Part shown: piece after piece, positions 8,679 to 18,833 of the stretch
Layout of the letters: each line of letters starts with the position of its first letter
Position numbering within the stretch: position 1 is the stretch's first letter
Source of the DNA: Gemmatimonadaceae bacterium
Lineage (GTDB): Bacteria > Gemmatimonadota > Gemmatimonadetes > Gemmatimonadales > Gemmatimonadaceae
Direction of reading: 5' to 3'
Assembly: GCA_016742275.1 (NCBI GenBank)
Contig: JACVCD010000014.1
Coordinates: forward strand, 1 to 64,000
Length of the DNA: 64,000 bases
Position numbers and translations under genes: made by a program
The notes under the pieces: model-generated
Databases searched by the model: none
What the model saw: the letters and a program-made list of their open reading frames with translations, nothing else
What the model was told of the DNA's origin: nothing

Positions 8679-9932
8679 ATGACCTTCGAGTTCGAAGAGA
8701 GCGCTGCCCAGAACGCCCGCATGAAGGTCGTGGGTGTGGGTGGCGGTGGCGGCAATGCCGTCAACCGCATGATCGAGGAACACCTCGAGGGCGTCGAGTT
8801 CATTTCCGTGAACACTGACGCTCAGGCGCTCATGAACTCCAAGGCCGACGTCAAGATTCAGATCGGCAAGAAGCTCACGCGTGGTCTCGGTGCCGGTGCA
8901 CGTCCTGAGATCGGACGCCAGGCCGTTGAAGAGAATCGCGAAGACACCAAGCGCGTGCTCGGTAACGCCGATCTCGTGTTTGTCACCTGTGGTATGGGTG
9001 GTGGTACGGGCACTGGTGCGGCGCCGGTCATCTGCCAGCTCGCGCGTGAAGGCGGCGCGCTGACGGTGGGCATCGTCACCCGTCCCTTCCTCTTCGAAGG
9101 CCGCAAGCGTATGCGTCAGGCCGAAGAGGGCATCAGCGAAATGCGGAAGCATGTGGACACGATGATCATCGTGCCCAACGAGCGACTGCTTGCTGTAGTA
9201 GGCAAGGGCATCCCGTTCCATGAAGCCCTCAAGAAGGCCGACGAAGTGCTACTGCACGCGACGCAGGGTATCTCGGTGCTCATCTCCGAGACCGGTCTCG
9301 TGAACGTCGACTTTGCCGACGTGCGCACGGTCATGCAGAACGGTGGCTCGGCGCTCATGGGCACCGGCATCGGTCGCGGCGAGAATCGTGCATCGGAAGC
9401 GGCGCAGCAGGCGATCGCGTCGCCCCTGCTCGACAACGTGTCGATCTCGGGCGCCACGGGCGTGCTGGTCAACATCACGGGTGGTGAAGATCTCACCCTC
9501 GGCGAAGTGCATCAGATCAACGACATCGTGCACGACGCAGTTGGGGACGAGGCGGAAATCATCTTCGGTGCCGTGCATGAGCCCGCCATGATGGGCGAGA
9601 TTCGCGTCACGGTTATCGCGACCGGCTTTGATCGCTACGTCCAGCAGGGAAGCGTTTCGCACCAGATGGCGGCTCCTTCGCCCTTTGCCCCTTCCGCGCG
9701 GCCGTCCCATGCCGCATCTTCGGAAGCTCAGGTCGCTGCTGCCAAGGCGCCCTCGGTGTTGCCGTTCCCGACCAAGGACCGGACCGCTCCGAGACCGCCG
9801 GCTACCCCCACTCGTCCTATGTGGGACGGCGCGGCGCCGAGGCCGCCGCGGGTCCCACCGACTTCCCCGTCGACGAGCGCTGAGCTCGACGACATGGAAA
9901 TCCCCACGTTCATTCGGAGACAGATGGATTGA
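8679..9932 (+). CDS. ftsZ: Cell division GTPase FtsZ
   Basis: This 417-residue tubulin homologue polymerises into the cytokinetic Z ring. The N-terminal GTPase domain has [16 protein letters not shown] and the tubulin signature GGGTGTG at residues 107-113. The T7 loop region reads LVNVDFADV, which supplies catalytic residues to the next subunit. After residue 320 comes a Pro/Ala-rich flexible linker, then the conserved C-terminal peptide [13 protein letters not shown] that binds FtsA-like partners. ATG 8679 has GGAG at 8666-8669, 9 bases upstream; an in-frame ATG at 8664 would add five residues. The gene stands apart from ftsA, ftsQ and the mur genes and overlaps the M23 hydrolase gene that follows. 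Confidence 0.98.
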   Translation: MTFEFEESAAQNARMKVVGVGGGGGNAVNRMIEEHLEGVEFISVNTDAQALMNSKADVKIQIGKKLTRGLGAGARPEIGRQAVEENREDTKRVLGNADLVFVTCGMGGGTGTGAAPVICQLAREGGALTVGIVTRPFLFEGRKRMRQAEEGISEMRKHVDTMIIVPNERLLAVVGKGIPFHEALKKADEVLLHATQGISVLISETGLVNVDFADVRTVMQNGGSALMGTGIGRGENRASEAAQQAIASPLLDNVSISGATGVLVNITGGEDLTLGEVHQINDIVHDAVGDEAEIIFGAVHEPAMMGEIRVTVIATGFDRYVQQGSVSHQMAAPSPFAPSARPSHAASSEAQVAAAKAPSVLPFPTKDRTAPRPPATPTRPMWDGAAPRPPRVPPTSPSTSAELDDMEIPTFIRRQMD

Positions 9933-11185
9933 CCTCCTCGCGAAAGTTGCTTGTCGCTGCTGGATGCCTAGGCCTCGGAGCAGCCGCCATCGCGATTGGA
10001 CGTCCCGTCGAAGAGCGCCCTGCTGCCAATGTTTTGGCGGCGGGGCCTCGTGTTTCCGTAGCCGCCCGTTGGCGCACGAAAGTCGACACGATTCGCAAGG
10101 GTGAACCGCTTTCGGTCGCCCTTGAACGAGCCGGTCTCGCACCGGATGAAGCCGCCCAGGCTCTCAGTGTCGCCAGTGCCCTCGACCCGCGTCGCGTGCG
10201 CGCCGGCACTACCATCACGACCAAGGTTGACCCCGATTCGGGTGCCTCGGAAATCGTGTTGCAGATGGCCATTGATCGGGTCATCCGTTTCACCCGGTCA
10301 GCGACCTCCTGGGTCGAGAGAGAAGAGCTGCTCCCCTGGACCACGGATACCGTGGTGGTTGGTGGAGAAGTGCAGTCCACACTTACGGCAGCCATTGCCT
10401 CGGGTGCCGGTGCCTTTCCGGACCGTCAGCGTACTGAGCTGGCGTATGCCCTCGCCGATGTTCTCGAGTATCGCGTTGATCTGAGCCGCGACCTGCAGAA
10501 GGGCGATTCGGTACGTGTGCTGGTTGAGCGTCAGAGTGCTCCCAACGGCCTGGTTCGTCCTGGCAACATCATCGCCGCTCGTATCACGGTGGCGGGCAAG
10601 CCGGTAGAAACACTGCGCTTCGCACAGGGCACCCGGACGTCCTACTTCGATGGTGACGGCAAGGCCATGCGCGCGGCGTTCCTGCGTGCGCCGCTCGAAT
10701 TCCGTCGCATCAGCAGCGTCTTCGGTATTCGTCGCCACCCCATTCTTGGTACGGTGCGTCGTCACCAGGGCATGGACTACGCCGCGTCGCGCGGTACGCC
10801 CGTGCGTGCACTCGGCAATGGTCGTGTGATCTTTGCCGGCTGGAAGGGCGGCTATGGCAAGACCATCGAGATCCGCCACACCAATGGCATGGTCACGCGC
10901 TATGGGCACCTCGACGCGATCAATGTGAAGTCGGGGACGTCGGTGAACATCTCGCAGACCATCGGCAAGGTGGGCTCGACTGGCCTTTCCACGGCGCCGC
11001 ACCTGCATTTCGAAGTGCTCGTAAACGGCGTGCACCGTGACCCGCGGGTGGCGCTTCGCAATGTCACTGGTGAGCCGCTCGCGGCTTCCCATCGTGGTGA
11101 GTTTGCCGCGCTCAAGGCGCGCCTGTTTGCTCAGCTCGATGCCCCGTTCATTCGGCCGGTGGTCGCGCGCGCGGGTGGCGACTGA
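9929..11185 (+). CDS. M23-family murein endopeptidase (LytM domain)
   Basis: This 418-residue cell-wall hydrolase starts with a short hydrophobic N-terminus acting as a signal or anchor. A region at about 50-130 (including [19 protein letters not shown]) resembles the OapA/LysM-like N-terminal part of MepM proteins. The LytM domain occupies about 250-370. Zinc ligands are visible as His279 and Asp283 in HQGMD and His358/His360 in HLHFE, so the domain looks active. TTG 9929 is the likely start: it overlaps the ftsZ stop by 4 bases and has GGAG 9 bases upstream. Tight coupling to ftsZ suggests a role in splitting septal peptidoglycan; that role is inferred. Confidence 0.88.
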   Translation: MTSSRKLLVAAGCLGLGAAAIAIGRPVEERPAANVLAAGPRVSVAARWRTKVDTIRKGEPLSVALERAGLAPDEAAQALSVASALDPRRVRAGTTITTKVDPDSGASEIVLQMAIDRVIRFTRSATSWVEREELLPWTTDTVVVGGEVQSTLTAAIASGAGAFPDRQRTELAYALADVLEYRVDLSRDLQKGDSVRVLVERQSAPNGLVRPGNIIAARITVAGKPVETLRFAQGTRTSYFDGDGKAMRAAFLRAPLEFRRISSVFGIRRHPILGTVRRHQGMDYAASRGTPVRALGNGRVIFAGWKGGYGKTIEIRHTNGMVTRYGHLDAINVKSGTSVNISQTIGKVGSTGLSTAPHLHFEVLVNGVHRDPRVALRNVTGEPLAASHRGEFAALKARLFAQLDAPFIRPVVARAGGD

Positions 11186-11240
11186 TCACCCCGGTGATCG
11201 GCGAGCATCGCGGGCCTGTGCTGCGTAATTCACGGGATGT

Positions 11241-11274
11241 GACGGGGCAGGAGAATTCGTTCTTCTGCCCCGTC
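11241..11274 (+). terminator. 15-bp hairpin with UUCG tetraloop
   Basis: Bases 11241-11255 pair with 11260-11274 over 15 bp, with one G-U wobble, closing a TTCG tetraloop, a very stable RNA loop. It follows the M23 gene by 55 bases. The downstream bases (cccgtttcc) are only weakly T-rich. It probably ends the ftsZ-M23 transcript. Confidence 0.7.
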
Positions 11275-11333
11275 CCCGTTTCCTCCAAAAGTTCTTTTCG
11301 AAGCTTTCTTCGAACCGTCATGAGACTCGAGTC

Positions 11334-13271
11334 GTGCTGATTTCGTGGGTGGCTGCACTTGCCGTGGGTGTGTTGGCAGCCTGGCTGGCCTACGGACGTT
11401 CGCGTGGTGCAGCGGGTGAGGCCGCGCGTCCGCGTGTGCTGCTGTTGGCGCTCATTCGTGGAGCGGCCGTTACTCTGGTCGCGGCATTGTTGTTTGGTGC
11501 GCCGTCCGGGCGTGCCACTCCCCGTGAACCGCTCATTGCCATCGACCGGTCTGCGTCATGGCGTCGAGCGATGGGTGATGACAGCGCGTTTGTGCGCGCG
11601 TGGCGTTCCGCTGTTCGTGATTCCCTGTCACGCGTGGCAACGGATGCACCGGTCATTGCCATCGGTGATTCGCTTCGCGATGTGAGTCGGGATGAGATCG
11701 GCTCATGGGTGCCCGATGATGCCGCATCGCGTGTGCGGCCGGCCGTCGATCGTGCCGCATCACTTGGCCGCAGTCTGGTATTGGTCACGGACGGTGAAGT
11801 TGATGACGCTGAGGTATTGGCCGAAGCACCGCCGGGTTCACGCGCGGTCCGACTCGCCAGTACACCGCGTCAGGATGTTGGCATTGCTGAACTGACGGTT
11901 CCGGGCTCCATCACGGCCGGTGATACGCTCGAAGCGGCCATCACGCTTGCATCGGGTGGTGTGGCAACAGCTGATGGTACGCTGCAACTGCTGGTGGATG
12001 GTCGTGTCGTTGCGACGTCTCCCGTACCGGCCATGGCGCCACATGCCAGTTCGCGCATCAGCATGCGGGTGAATGCTCCGGCTGCCGCCGCTGCTGGTGG
12101 TGTTGCTCTCATTCAGGCTGCACTGTCGGTGGCAGGAGATGCAGAGTCCCGCAACGATACTTTGGGTGTTGCGGTCGATGTTGGTGATCGGCCCAGTGCG
12201 GTATTTGTGAGCACGGCCCCTGATCTCGATGTGCGTGAAGTGCTCACGGTGCTGCGTGGTGCGCTCGATGTTCCGACGCGTGCCTATCTGCGAGTTGCGC
12301 CGGGCCTCTGGCGCGTCGAGGGTTCTTTGGCGCCGATTGCTGAAGATGAGGTGCGTGCGCGCGCTGCGTCGGCCGGTATGCTCATCGTGCATGGTGACAC
12401 GGCGTGGCGTCCATCTGCCGCGCCAGCGGCGAAGGGTGCACTGGCGCGAGCGCTGTGGGTGCCGGCGCCACCAACGGCAACCGCACGTGCCGGGGAAATC
12501 ACCCGCACGCCGGAGTGGTATGTGGCCGGTGTGCCCGCCTCTCCATTGCAGGCGGCACTCGCCGGACTGCCATTTGATTCACTGCCGCCAATCACACTGG
12601 CTTCGCCGATACGCATCGGCACGCCTGTGCTGACCGCACAGTTGGGCAAGCGTGGCGACGCGGCAGCAGCGGTTGCCGTGCGCGAGAGCGATGGGCAGCG
12701 CACCGTGCTGGTGTCGGGATCCGGTTGGGCGGGCTGGGCTTTGCGAGCAGGACGGAGCCGCGAAGCGTTTGGTGCTCTCTGGGGCGCTATATTCGACTGG
12801 TTGTCCGCTGGTCGTGGCGATGTGCGAGCCGCGCGTCCAGTAGCAGGTATGGTCCGGGCCGGCGAACCCATTTTGTGGCGGCGCGGCGGCACGGATACGG
12901 TGGTTCAGGTGGCATTGCGTCGCCGTACGTCGTCCGCGAATGCGAACACGAACGCTGAGGCAGGCGGTGCTGCAAGTGGAGCCGGTGACTCGCTCACACT
13001 GCGGTTCTCCGGCGAGCGCTTTGAAACGGTGTCACCGGCGTTGCCGGTTGGTGTGTACGACGTGGAAGCAAACGGCGGGCGCAGTGTACTGGTGGTCAAC
13101 GCGTCGCGTGAATGGGTTCCTCGTGCACCGACTATCGCGTCGGGGCCGCTGGCGCGTGGTGCTGCTGGATCTGACGCGCCGCGACTGGCCGACAAGGGTT
13201 GGCCGTTCGTGGCGGCGCTGCTGTTGCTGTGCGCCGAGTGGCTGGTGCGTCGCGCCAGCGGTCAGCGATAG
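11334..13271 (+). CDS. Membrane-anchored von Willebrand factor A-like protein
   Basis: The product has 645 residues. Two hydrophobic N-terminal helices (about 2-20 and 33-55) are followed by a vWA-like domain at about 65-165. That domain keeps the metal-site motif DRSAS (DxSxS) and a downstream TDG. A long extracytoplasmic region with beta-rich segments and a C-terminal helix (PFVAALLLLCAEWLVRR) complete it. This layout matches the large BatA-like membrane proteins found in many diderms, whose function is poorly known. GTG 11334 follows a weak GAG-rich ribosome-binding site. Usual partners (MoxR ATPase, DUF58) are not visible in the window, so its role is open. Confidence 0.7.
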   Translation: MLISWVAALAVGVLAAWLAYGRSRGAAGEAARPRVLLLALIRGAAVTLVAALLFGAPSGRATPREPLIAIDRSASWRRAMGDDSAFVRAWRSAVRDSLSRVATDAPVIAIGDSLRDVSRDEIGSWVPDDAASRVRPAVDRAASLGRSLVLVTDGEVDDAEVLAEAPPGSRAVRLASTPRQDVGIAELTVPGSITAGDTLEAAITLASGGVATADGTLQLLVDGRVVATSPVPAMAPHASSRISMRVNAPAAAAAGGVALIQAALSVAGDAESRNDTLGVAVDVGDRPSAVFVSTAPDLDVREVLTVLRGALDVPTRAYLRVAPGLWRVEGSLAPIAEDEVRARAASAGMLIVHGDTAWRPSAAPAAKGALARALWVPAPPTATARAGEITRTPEWYVAGVPASPLQAALAGLPFDSLPPITLASPIRIGTPVLTAQLGKRGDAAAAVAVRESDGQRTVLVSGSGWAGWALRAGRSREAFGALWGAIFDWLSAGRGDVRAARPVAGMVRAGEPILWRRGGTDTVVQVALRRRTSSANANTNAEAGGAASGAGDSLTLRFSGERFETVSPALPVGVYDVEANGGRSVLVVNASREWVPRAPTIASGPLARGAAGSDAPRLADKGWPFVAALLLLCAEWLVRRASGQR

Positions 13272-13333
13272 CATCTCGCAGCGATAGAAAACTTCTTTGA
13301 CACATAGGCGCTTCTTCGGGAGCGCATGATCTC

Positions 13334-14272
13334 ATGGCACGACTGTTTCGTTCGAAGGATGATGTCCCGAAGCGTTCGCTATGGCAGCGCTTCAAGGACG
13401 TGGTGCGCACCGATATCTCGGTGCTGTTCAAGGGCGTCGACGAAGGCTCACTCGAGGCACTGGAAACGCTGCTCATCGAGAGTGACTTTGGTGTGCCGAC
13501 GTCGCTGGCGTTGGTGGCCGAAGTGGAGCGACTCCACAAGCGCGGTGAAGTGAAGACCGAGGCGGAGTTCCGTCAGGCGCTTGCTGATGGAGTTGAATCT
13601 GCTCTGAACAGCGGCAACGCCGATCCGTCACTGACCTTTGCTGCGACCGGCCCCACGGTACTGCTAGTCATCGGAGTGAACGGTGCCGGCAAGACCACAT
13701 TCATCGGCAAGTTGTCGGCCCAGCTGCAACGTGAAGGCAAACGTGTGCTGCTCGGCGCGGCCGACACCTTCCGCGCTGGCGCCATTGATCAGCTGCGCGT
13801 ATGGGCCGAGCGTGCCAAGGTGGACTTTGTTGGCGGTGCGCCAGGATCCGATCCTGCGTCGGTGGCATTTGATGCGGTTGAGGCGGGTGTCACGCGCGGG
13901 GTTGATATCGTGATCGTCGATACGGCCGGTCGTTTGCATACGAGTGACGACCTGATGACAGAGCTGCGCAAGATTCATCGGGTGATCAAGAAGCGTCTTC
14001 CCGATGCTCCGCACGAAGTGCTGCTCGTCCTCGACGGAACGATTGGTCAGAACGCGTTGTCGCAGGCGCGCACGTTTTCGGCGGCGGTACCCGTCACCGG
14101 TGTCGTTGTCACCAAGCTCGATGGTACGGCCAAGGGAGGTATCGTGGTCGCGGTGCACGAAGCCCTCGATGTGCCCATCAAGTTCGTGGGTGTTGGTGAA
14201 CAGGTCGGCGATCTCGCGCCATTCGACGCGGGCGAGTATGCGCGGGAGCTCGTGGGTCTCGTAGAGGCCTGA
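13334..14272 (+). CDS. ftsY: Signal recognition particle receptor FtsY
   Basis: This 312-residue SRP GTPase docks SRP-ribosome complexes at the inner membrane for co-translational insertion. The four-helix N domain is at about 10-85 and the G domain at about 95-312. Motifs are GVNGAGKTT (114-122, P loop), AADTFRAGAIDQLRVWAER (insertion box), VIVDTAGRL (G3) and TKLDGTAKGG (G4 and closing region). The acidic A domain seen in E. coli FtsY is absent; only a short basic stretch (KDDVPKRSLWQRFK) precedes the N domain, as in many compact FtsY proteins. recG follows 18 bases later, so the two are probably cotranscribed. Confidence 0.97.
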   Translation: MARLFRSKDDVPKRSLWQRFKDVVRTDISVLFKGVDEGSLEALETLLIESDFGVPTSLALVAEVERLHKRGEVKTEAEFRQALADGVESALNSGNADPSLTFAATGPTVLLVIGVNGAGKTTFIGKLSAQLQREGKRVLLGAADTFRAGAIDQLRVWAERAKVDFVGGAPGSDPASVAFDAVEAGVTRGVDIVIVDTAGRLHTSDDLMTELRKIHRVIKKRLPDAPHEVLLVLDGTIGQNALSQARTFSAAVPVTGVVVTKLDGTAKGGIVVAVHEALDVPIKFVGVGEQVGDLAPFDAGEYARELVGLVEA

Positions 14273-14290
14273 TCGGGTGAGGTTCCGTTT

Positions 14291-16432
14291 GTGACCTGGC
14301 GCGGCGACTCGGACGCGGAGGAGCGGAAGCGACGCTCGGCTTCGCGTTCGTCGTCACGGTCTGCGCCACGTCTCGCGCTCGATACGCCGGTCACCTACCT
14401 CAAGGGGGTAGGACCGGCACGCGCCACTCATCTCGCACGACTCGGTATCACCGTCGCCGGTGATCTGCTGCGGCACATTCCGCATCGCTATGAAGATGCG
14501 AGCACGATCACGCCAATCGTGCAGTCGTCTGTCGGCGCGGATATCACCGTGCTGGGTCGCGTGATTGCCAAGGGTGTGCTGCCCACGCGGAAGGGACTGC
14601 GGGTGTTTCAAGCCGTGGTGCAGGACAGCACCGGCATGATCGAGGTGGCCTGGCCGGGTCAGCCCTTCCTGGATCGGACCATCAATCAGGGCGACTGGTT
14701 GTTGTGCACCGGCACCGTGCGATTCTTCCACGGTCGTCAGCTCCAGCCGCGCGAGTTCGTGAACCTTGGTCCGGAAGAAGAAGGGACGGCCGAGGGCAGG
14801 GTGCTGGCGGTGTATCCGAGCACCGAAGGATTGTCGGTACGGTTGCTCCGCGGATTGGTGGAGCAGCATCTCGATCTGTTGCTGCCGTTGGTGCAAGAGC
14901 CCCTGTCGCGTGAACTGCTCGAGGCGGCGGATGTGCCCGCGTTGCCCGATGCGCTGCGCATGGTGCATCGCCCCACGTCGGTGGCTGAGGCAGCGCGCGG
15001 TCGTGCACGACTGGCCTTCGAGGAACTGCTGTGTGTGCAGTTGCTGCAGCGTCGTGCCAATCAGATTGCGCGCGAAGCGCGTGGTGGCCGCGCCTTCGTG
15101 AATCGCAAGCAACTCACCAGTCAGTTGCGTGCGCACTTGCCGTACACGCTGACGCATGCGCAGGTGCGCGCGATTCGGGAAATCGTGCAGGACATGTCGA
15201 GTCCGCGTCGTATGCACCGATTACTTCAGGGCGATGTCGGCGCGGGCAAGACCATTGTGGCAGTCTTCAGTGCGCTGCTGGCCATGGAGAATGGGGCGCA
15301 GGTGGCGCTGATGGCCCCTACGGAACTGCTGGCCGAGCAACACGCGCGGAGCATTGGCGCATTGCTTGCGCCGCTCGGTATCACGCCGGTGTTGCTTACA
15401 GGCCGCCTCGGAGCGAAGGATCGTCGAGCGGCTCTCACCCGATTGGAAAGCACAGAGCCGGTGCTGGCCATTGGCACCCATGCACTGCTGCAGGACGGTG
15501 TGAAGTTCGCCGATCTGGGGCTCGTCATCATCGATGAGCAGCATCGATTCGGCGTGGAGCAACGCGCCGCGCTCGGGAGCAAGGGGCAGACGGTCGACGT
15601 GCTCCTCATGAGTGCCACACCCATTCCGCGTTCACTGGCGCTCACGCTGTATGGCGATCTCGATGTGAGCGTGCTCGATGAACGACCGCCCGGCCGTCAG
15701 CCCATCGCCACCGGAGTGCGGCCAGAATCCGCACGCGCCAAGGTTTTTGAGTTTGCCTTGTCGCAGTTGGATGCCGGACGTCAGGTGTACGTGGTGTATC
15801 CACTCATCGAGACGAGCGAAAAGATCGATCTCAAGGCTGCTACCGTGATGTACGAGCAGTTGGTGGCTGGGCCATTTGCCACGCGGCGTGTGGCGCTGCT
15901 GCATGGCAAGCTGCCATCGGATGAACGGGACCACATCATGCGCCAATTTCGCGATGGCGAGATCGATGTGCTCGTGGCGACGACGGTCATTGAAGTGGGC
16001 ATCGATGTGGGCAATGCCACTGTCATGATCATCGAACATCCCGAGCGATTCGGCCTGTCGCAGTTGCACCAGCTGCGCGGGCGCGTGGGCCGTGGGGGAG
16101 AGCAGAGCTATTGCATCCTCCTTGGTGACGTGGGAGTCGAGGCCGGCGAGCGTCTCGGCATGTTTGCGGCAACCGAGGATGGGTTCGAAATCGCCCGCGC
16201 CGACCTGCAGCTTCGTGGAATGGGCGACCTCTTTGGCGCCCGCCAGCACGGCCTGCCCGCGTTCAAGGTGGCCGACCTGTTGCGTGATGAAGCCCTCAAT
16301 GACACGGCCAGACGGCTGGCCGACGATATGCTGCGGCGTGACCCACTGCTCGAGGCAAAGGAGCACGACGGGATCCGACATGTGCTGACCGTGGGCTACG
16401 CTCGGGCACTGGACCTGTTCCGCGTCGGGTAG
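14291..16432 (+). CDS. recG: ATP-dependent DNA helicase RecG
   Basis: This 713-residue helicase remodels stalled replication forks and branch-migrates Holliday junctions. An N-terminal wedge/OB-fold region (about 30-230, with YLKGVGPARATHLARLGI near its start) precedes two helicase domains. Motif I is GDVGAGKT at 314-321, motif II is DEQH at 415-418, and motif III reads LMSATPIPRSLALT. Motif VI is QLRGRVGRGGEQSYC, and the C-terminal LRGMGDLFGARQHG is diagnostic for RecG. GTG 14291 has a good GGTGAGG site upstream. The first 25 residues are a basic Ser/Arg-rich extension of unclear use. Confidence 0.97.
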   Translation: MTWRGDSDAEERKRRSASRSSSRSAPRLALDTPVTYLKGVGPARATHLARLGITVAGDLLRHIPHRYEDASTITPIVQSSVGADITVLGRVIAKGVLPTRKGLRVFQAVVQDSTGMIEVAWPGQPFLDRTINQGDWLLCTGTVRFFHGRQLQPREFVNLGPEEEGTAEGRVLAVYPSTEGLSVRLLRGLVEQHLDLLLPLVQEPLSRELLEAADVPALPDALRMVHRPTSVAEAARGRARLAFEELLCVQLLQRRANQIAREARGGRAFVNRKQLTSQLRAHLPYTLTHAQVRAIREIVQDMSSPRRMHRLLQGDVGAGKTIVAVFSALLAMENGAQVALMAPTELLAEQHARSIGALLAPLGITPVLLTGRLGAKDRRAALTRLESTEPVLAIGTHALLQDGVKFADLGLVIIDEQHRFGVEQRAALGSKGQTVDVLLMSATPIPRSLALTLYGDLDVSVLDERPPGRQPIATGVRPESARAKVFEFALSQLDAGRQVYVVYPLIETSEKIDLKAATVMYEQLVAGPFATRRVALLHGKLPSDERDHIMRQFRDGEIDVLVATTVIEVGIDVGNATVMIIEHPERFGLSQLHQLRGRVGRGGEQSYCILLGDVGVEAGERLGMFAATEDGFEIARADLQLRGMGDLFGARQHGLPAFKVADLLRDEALNDTARRLADDMLRRDPLLEAKEHDGIRHVLTVGYARALDLFRVG

Positions 16433-16456
16433 CGAGACGAAATAGGTCGCAGAAGG

Positions 16457-16482
16457 TGACCATTGGATGCCCCCAGTGGTCA
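16457..16482 (+). terminator. Hairpin after recG
   Basis: GACCATTGG (16458-16466) pairs with CCAGTGGTC (16473-16481) around ATGCCC, with one G-U, and a T-A pair extends the base of the stem. It lies 25 bases after the recG stop and has no T-tract, so it is a moderate candidate. Confidence 0.35.
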
Positions 16483-16539
16483 TGTTGAGAAGGGTTCCCG
16501 AGGATTCCAGCGAAGGCGCTGGTTTGCAGTAGCGCCCGC

Positions 16540-18675
16540 GTGTCCTGTCAGAGTTTTCCCGTGGTTGACCGCCCCTCACAATTCACTCGAAGCATTCGAG
16601 CCGTTCTGCTCACTGTCGTCCTCGGACTGGCAGCGGCGACGGCGTTCGACCGGTGGTATGCCGGATTGCTGGTCGAGCGTGAGCGTACACGTGTGCAGGC
16701 GTTTGTCGCGCCATACACATCGCTGCTCGAGGGCATCTTTCAGCGACGCGTGGTGCGTCTCGAAGCGCTGCGCTCCTTTGTGAGTCTGCAGCCGTCGGCC
16801 GATGAGCTGGCGCGCAAGTTCCCGACCTTTGCCGACGGTCTTCGTGTGGCAGCGCCGGAAGTGCGCGCCGTACAGCTCGTGCAGCACAGTCGCATCGTGG
16901 CCACCAATCCCGAGGCCGATGCGGCGGCTTTGATCGGTTATGATCTGAGTCGTCATCCCGATCCGGAAGTGCGTGATGGTGTGGAGCGCGCCTCGCGTAC
17001 CGACTCCATGGCCATGGCAGGACCGTTCCAATTGTTGCAGGGCGGCAATGGCATTGTGCTTCGCATGCGTGTGACGGCCAAGGCGGAATCATTCCCCGAC
17101 CAGGTCGCGCTGGTGCTCAATGTGGGCGAGCTGCTCATGGAAGCGGATTTCGGTCGTCTGCCGAGCTCACTGCAGATCGCCTTGCTGGATCGGCAAGGCA
17201 GGCCGGTGGCGCCGTTTGAACACGTGCCGACCGAGCCACTGCGATTCCCTGTCTCGGTGGGTGATGGGCAATGGATGTTGCTGGTGGCTCCGGCGCTTGG
17301 TTGGTCGAGTGCCGTATTCGACGATTTGCGTCCGACACGTTTGGCATCGGCGCTCATCATCGTACTGCTCACGGCGCTGGCCTACGGCGTGGCAGGTCGA
17401 CAGGAACGCTTGCGGCAAGCGGTCGCCGATCGCACGGGTGCTCTGGCGCAGGCCAACGATGATCTCCGTCGTGAAGCGGCCGAACGTCGCGACCTCGAAG
17501 AGCAATTGCTGCATTCGCAGAAAATGGAGGCCGTGGGCACACTGGCAGGTGGCGTGGCCCACGACTTCAACAACTTGCTCACAGCCATTGTGGGGTTTGC
17601 CCAACTCGCGGAGCAGCAGGCAGCCGATATGCAGCGGCGCGCCGATGGTTCCGACGATGCACGTCAGTTGCGGGAGCTGCGTACGGATCTTTCGGAGATC
17701 ATGAAGGCGTCCGATCGTGCGTCACTGCTGACGGCGCAGTTGCTCTCGTTCTCGCGTCGGCAGAAGAGCACGCCGGCGCGTCTCGATGTGAATGTATCGG
17801 TGCGCGATATCGATCGCATGTTGCGTCGTCTGATCGGTGAAACGGTGATGTTCTCGACCGACGTGTCGCAGGGACAGCTGCCGGTGCACGCGGACGGTGG
17901 ACAGCTCGCGCAGGTGATCGTGAATCTAGTGGTCAACGCCCGTGATGCACTGTCGAATGGCGGACGCATTCAGGTGCGTACACGCACCCTCGATCTCTCC
18001 GCAGTCGGTGTGGCGCCATTTGCCGGATTGCCTGCAGGGGAATGGGCCATCATCGAAGTCGAAGATGATGGCGTGGGAATGAGTCCCGAGGTCGTGGCTC
18101 GCATGTTCGAGCCCTTCTTCACAACGAAGCGTCTGGGCGATGGCACGGGATTGGGGCTCAGCACGGTATACGGCATTGTCACGCAAGCCGGAGGGCAGTT
18201 GTTCGTGGAAAGCGCACCGGGGCGGGGAACGACAGTGAGCGTGGCATTGCCGCGTCTCGATACATGTCCATTGCAATCACCATCGGCACCGCAGCCACCC
18301 AGCGTGGCCAATGGTGAGTTGGTGCTGGTTGTTGAAGACGAGGCCGGACTTCGGCGGCTGGTTGGGGAGATCCTCAAGCGTCAGGGTTACCGGGTCGAAG
18401 TCGCATACGATGGACAAGATGCGCTCGATCAACTGGAGCAGGCCATCGAGGCACCGGACCTGGTGCTCACGGATGTCGTGATGCCGCGCCTGGGTGGTCG
18501 TGAGTTGGCGGAGGCCATTGTCGCGCGTCGCCTCGATATTCCGGTGCTCTTCATGTCGGGCTATCAGGAAGGCGACCCGCTGCCTGATGACACACAGCAC
18601 GGGTACATCGCCAAGCCCTTCACGCCGGATGCGCTGATCAATCGAGTGCGGGCCATGGTGCGGACGCGCGTCTAG
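16540..18675 (+). CDS. Hybrid sensor histidine kinase with CHASE-like sensor and receiver domain
   Basis: This 711-residue membrane kinase has one helix at about 18-37, a periplasmic CHASE-like domain at about 60-265 ([19 protein letters not shown] near its start) and a second helix at about 275-292. A coiled-coil linker ([24 protein letters not shown], quoted in part) leads to HisKA with [18 protein letters not shown]. The ATPase domain has [19 protein letters not shown] and [14 protein letters not shown]-terminal receiver at about 590-705 shows VVEDEAG, the phospho-acceptor in LVLTDVVMP and IAKPFTP. CHASE domains usually sense small molecules, but the ligand cannot be inferred. The start is uncertain: GTG 16540 and GTG 16561 are both possible and neither has a strong ribosome-binding site. 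Confidence 0.88.
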   Translation: MSCQSFPVVDRPSQFTRSIRAVLLTVVLGLAAATAFDRWYAGLLVERERTRVQAFVAPYTSLLEGIFQRRVVRLEALRSFVSLQPSADELARKFPTFADGLRVAAPEVRAVQLVQHSRIVATNPEADAAALIGYDLSRHPDPEVRDGVERASRTDSMAMAGPFQLLQGGNGIVLRMRVTAKAESFPDQVALVLNVGELLMEADFGRLPSSLQIALLDRQGRPVAPFEHVPTEPLRFPVSVGDGQWMLLVAPALGWSSAVFDDLRPTRLASALIIVLLTALAYGVAGRQERLRQAVADRTGALAQANDDLRREAAERRDLEEQLLHSQKMEAVGTLAGGVAHDFNNLLTAIVGFAQLAEQQAADMQRRADGSDDARQLRELRTDLSEIMKASDRASLLTAQLLSFSRRQKSTPARLDVNVSVRDIDRMLRRLIGETVMFSTDVSQGQLPVHADGGQLAQVIVNLVVNARDALSNGGRIQVRTRTLDLSAVGVAPFAGLPAGEWAIIEVEDDGVGMSPEVVARMFEPFFTTKRLGDGTGLGLSTVYGIVTQAGGQLFVESAPGRGTTVSVALPRLDTCPLQSPSAPQPPSVANGELVLVVEDEAGLRRLVGEILKRQGYRVEVAYDGQDALDQLEQAIEAPDLVLTDVVMPRLGGRELAEAIVARRLDIPVLFMSGYQEGDPLPDDTQHGYIAKPFTPDALINRVRAMVRTRV

Positions 18676-18689
18676 AGGCTCGTCTGGAC

Positions 18690-18710
18690 GGCCGTCTGTG
18701 GATGACGGCC
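18690..18710 (+). terminator. Hairpin between the hybrid kinase and asnS
   Basis: GGCCGTC (18690-18696) pairs with GACGGCC (18704-18710) around a 7-base loop, just after the kinase stop. It could be a terminator or a leader hairpin for asnS. No T-box or other known leader motif is visible in the 158-base gap. Confidence 0.35.
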
Positions 18711-18833
18711 ACCGGTGACCAAACAGTCCCGGCGATGGGGTGGATGGTGCATTATTCAGGACTCCTGCATCGGGGGCTGCCGGTTCGTCCGGCGTCTCCG
18801 GCATGCGCCCCTGTATTCCAGCCCGCCGGTCTC

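Noticed and set aside
13297-13302. TTGACA -35 element before ftsY
   Set aside because: No -10 hexamer at 16-18 bases downstream.
18676-18833. T-box leader upstream of asnS
   Set aside because: A hairpin is present, but no T-box consensus sequence or antiterminator could be found.
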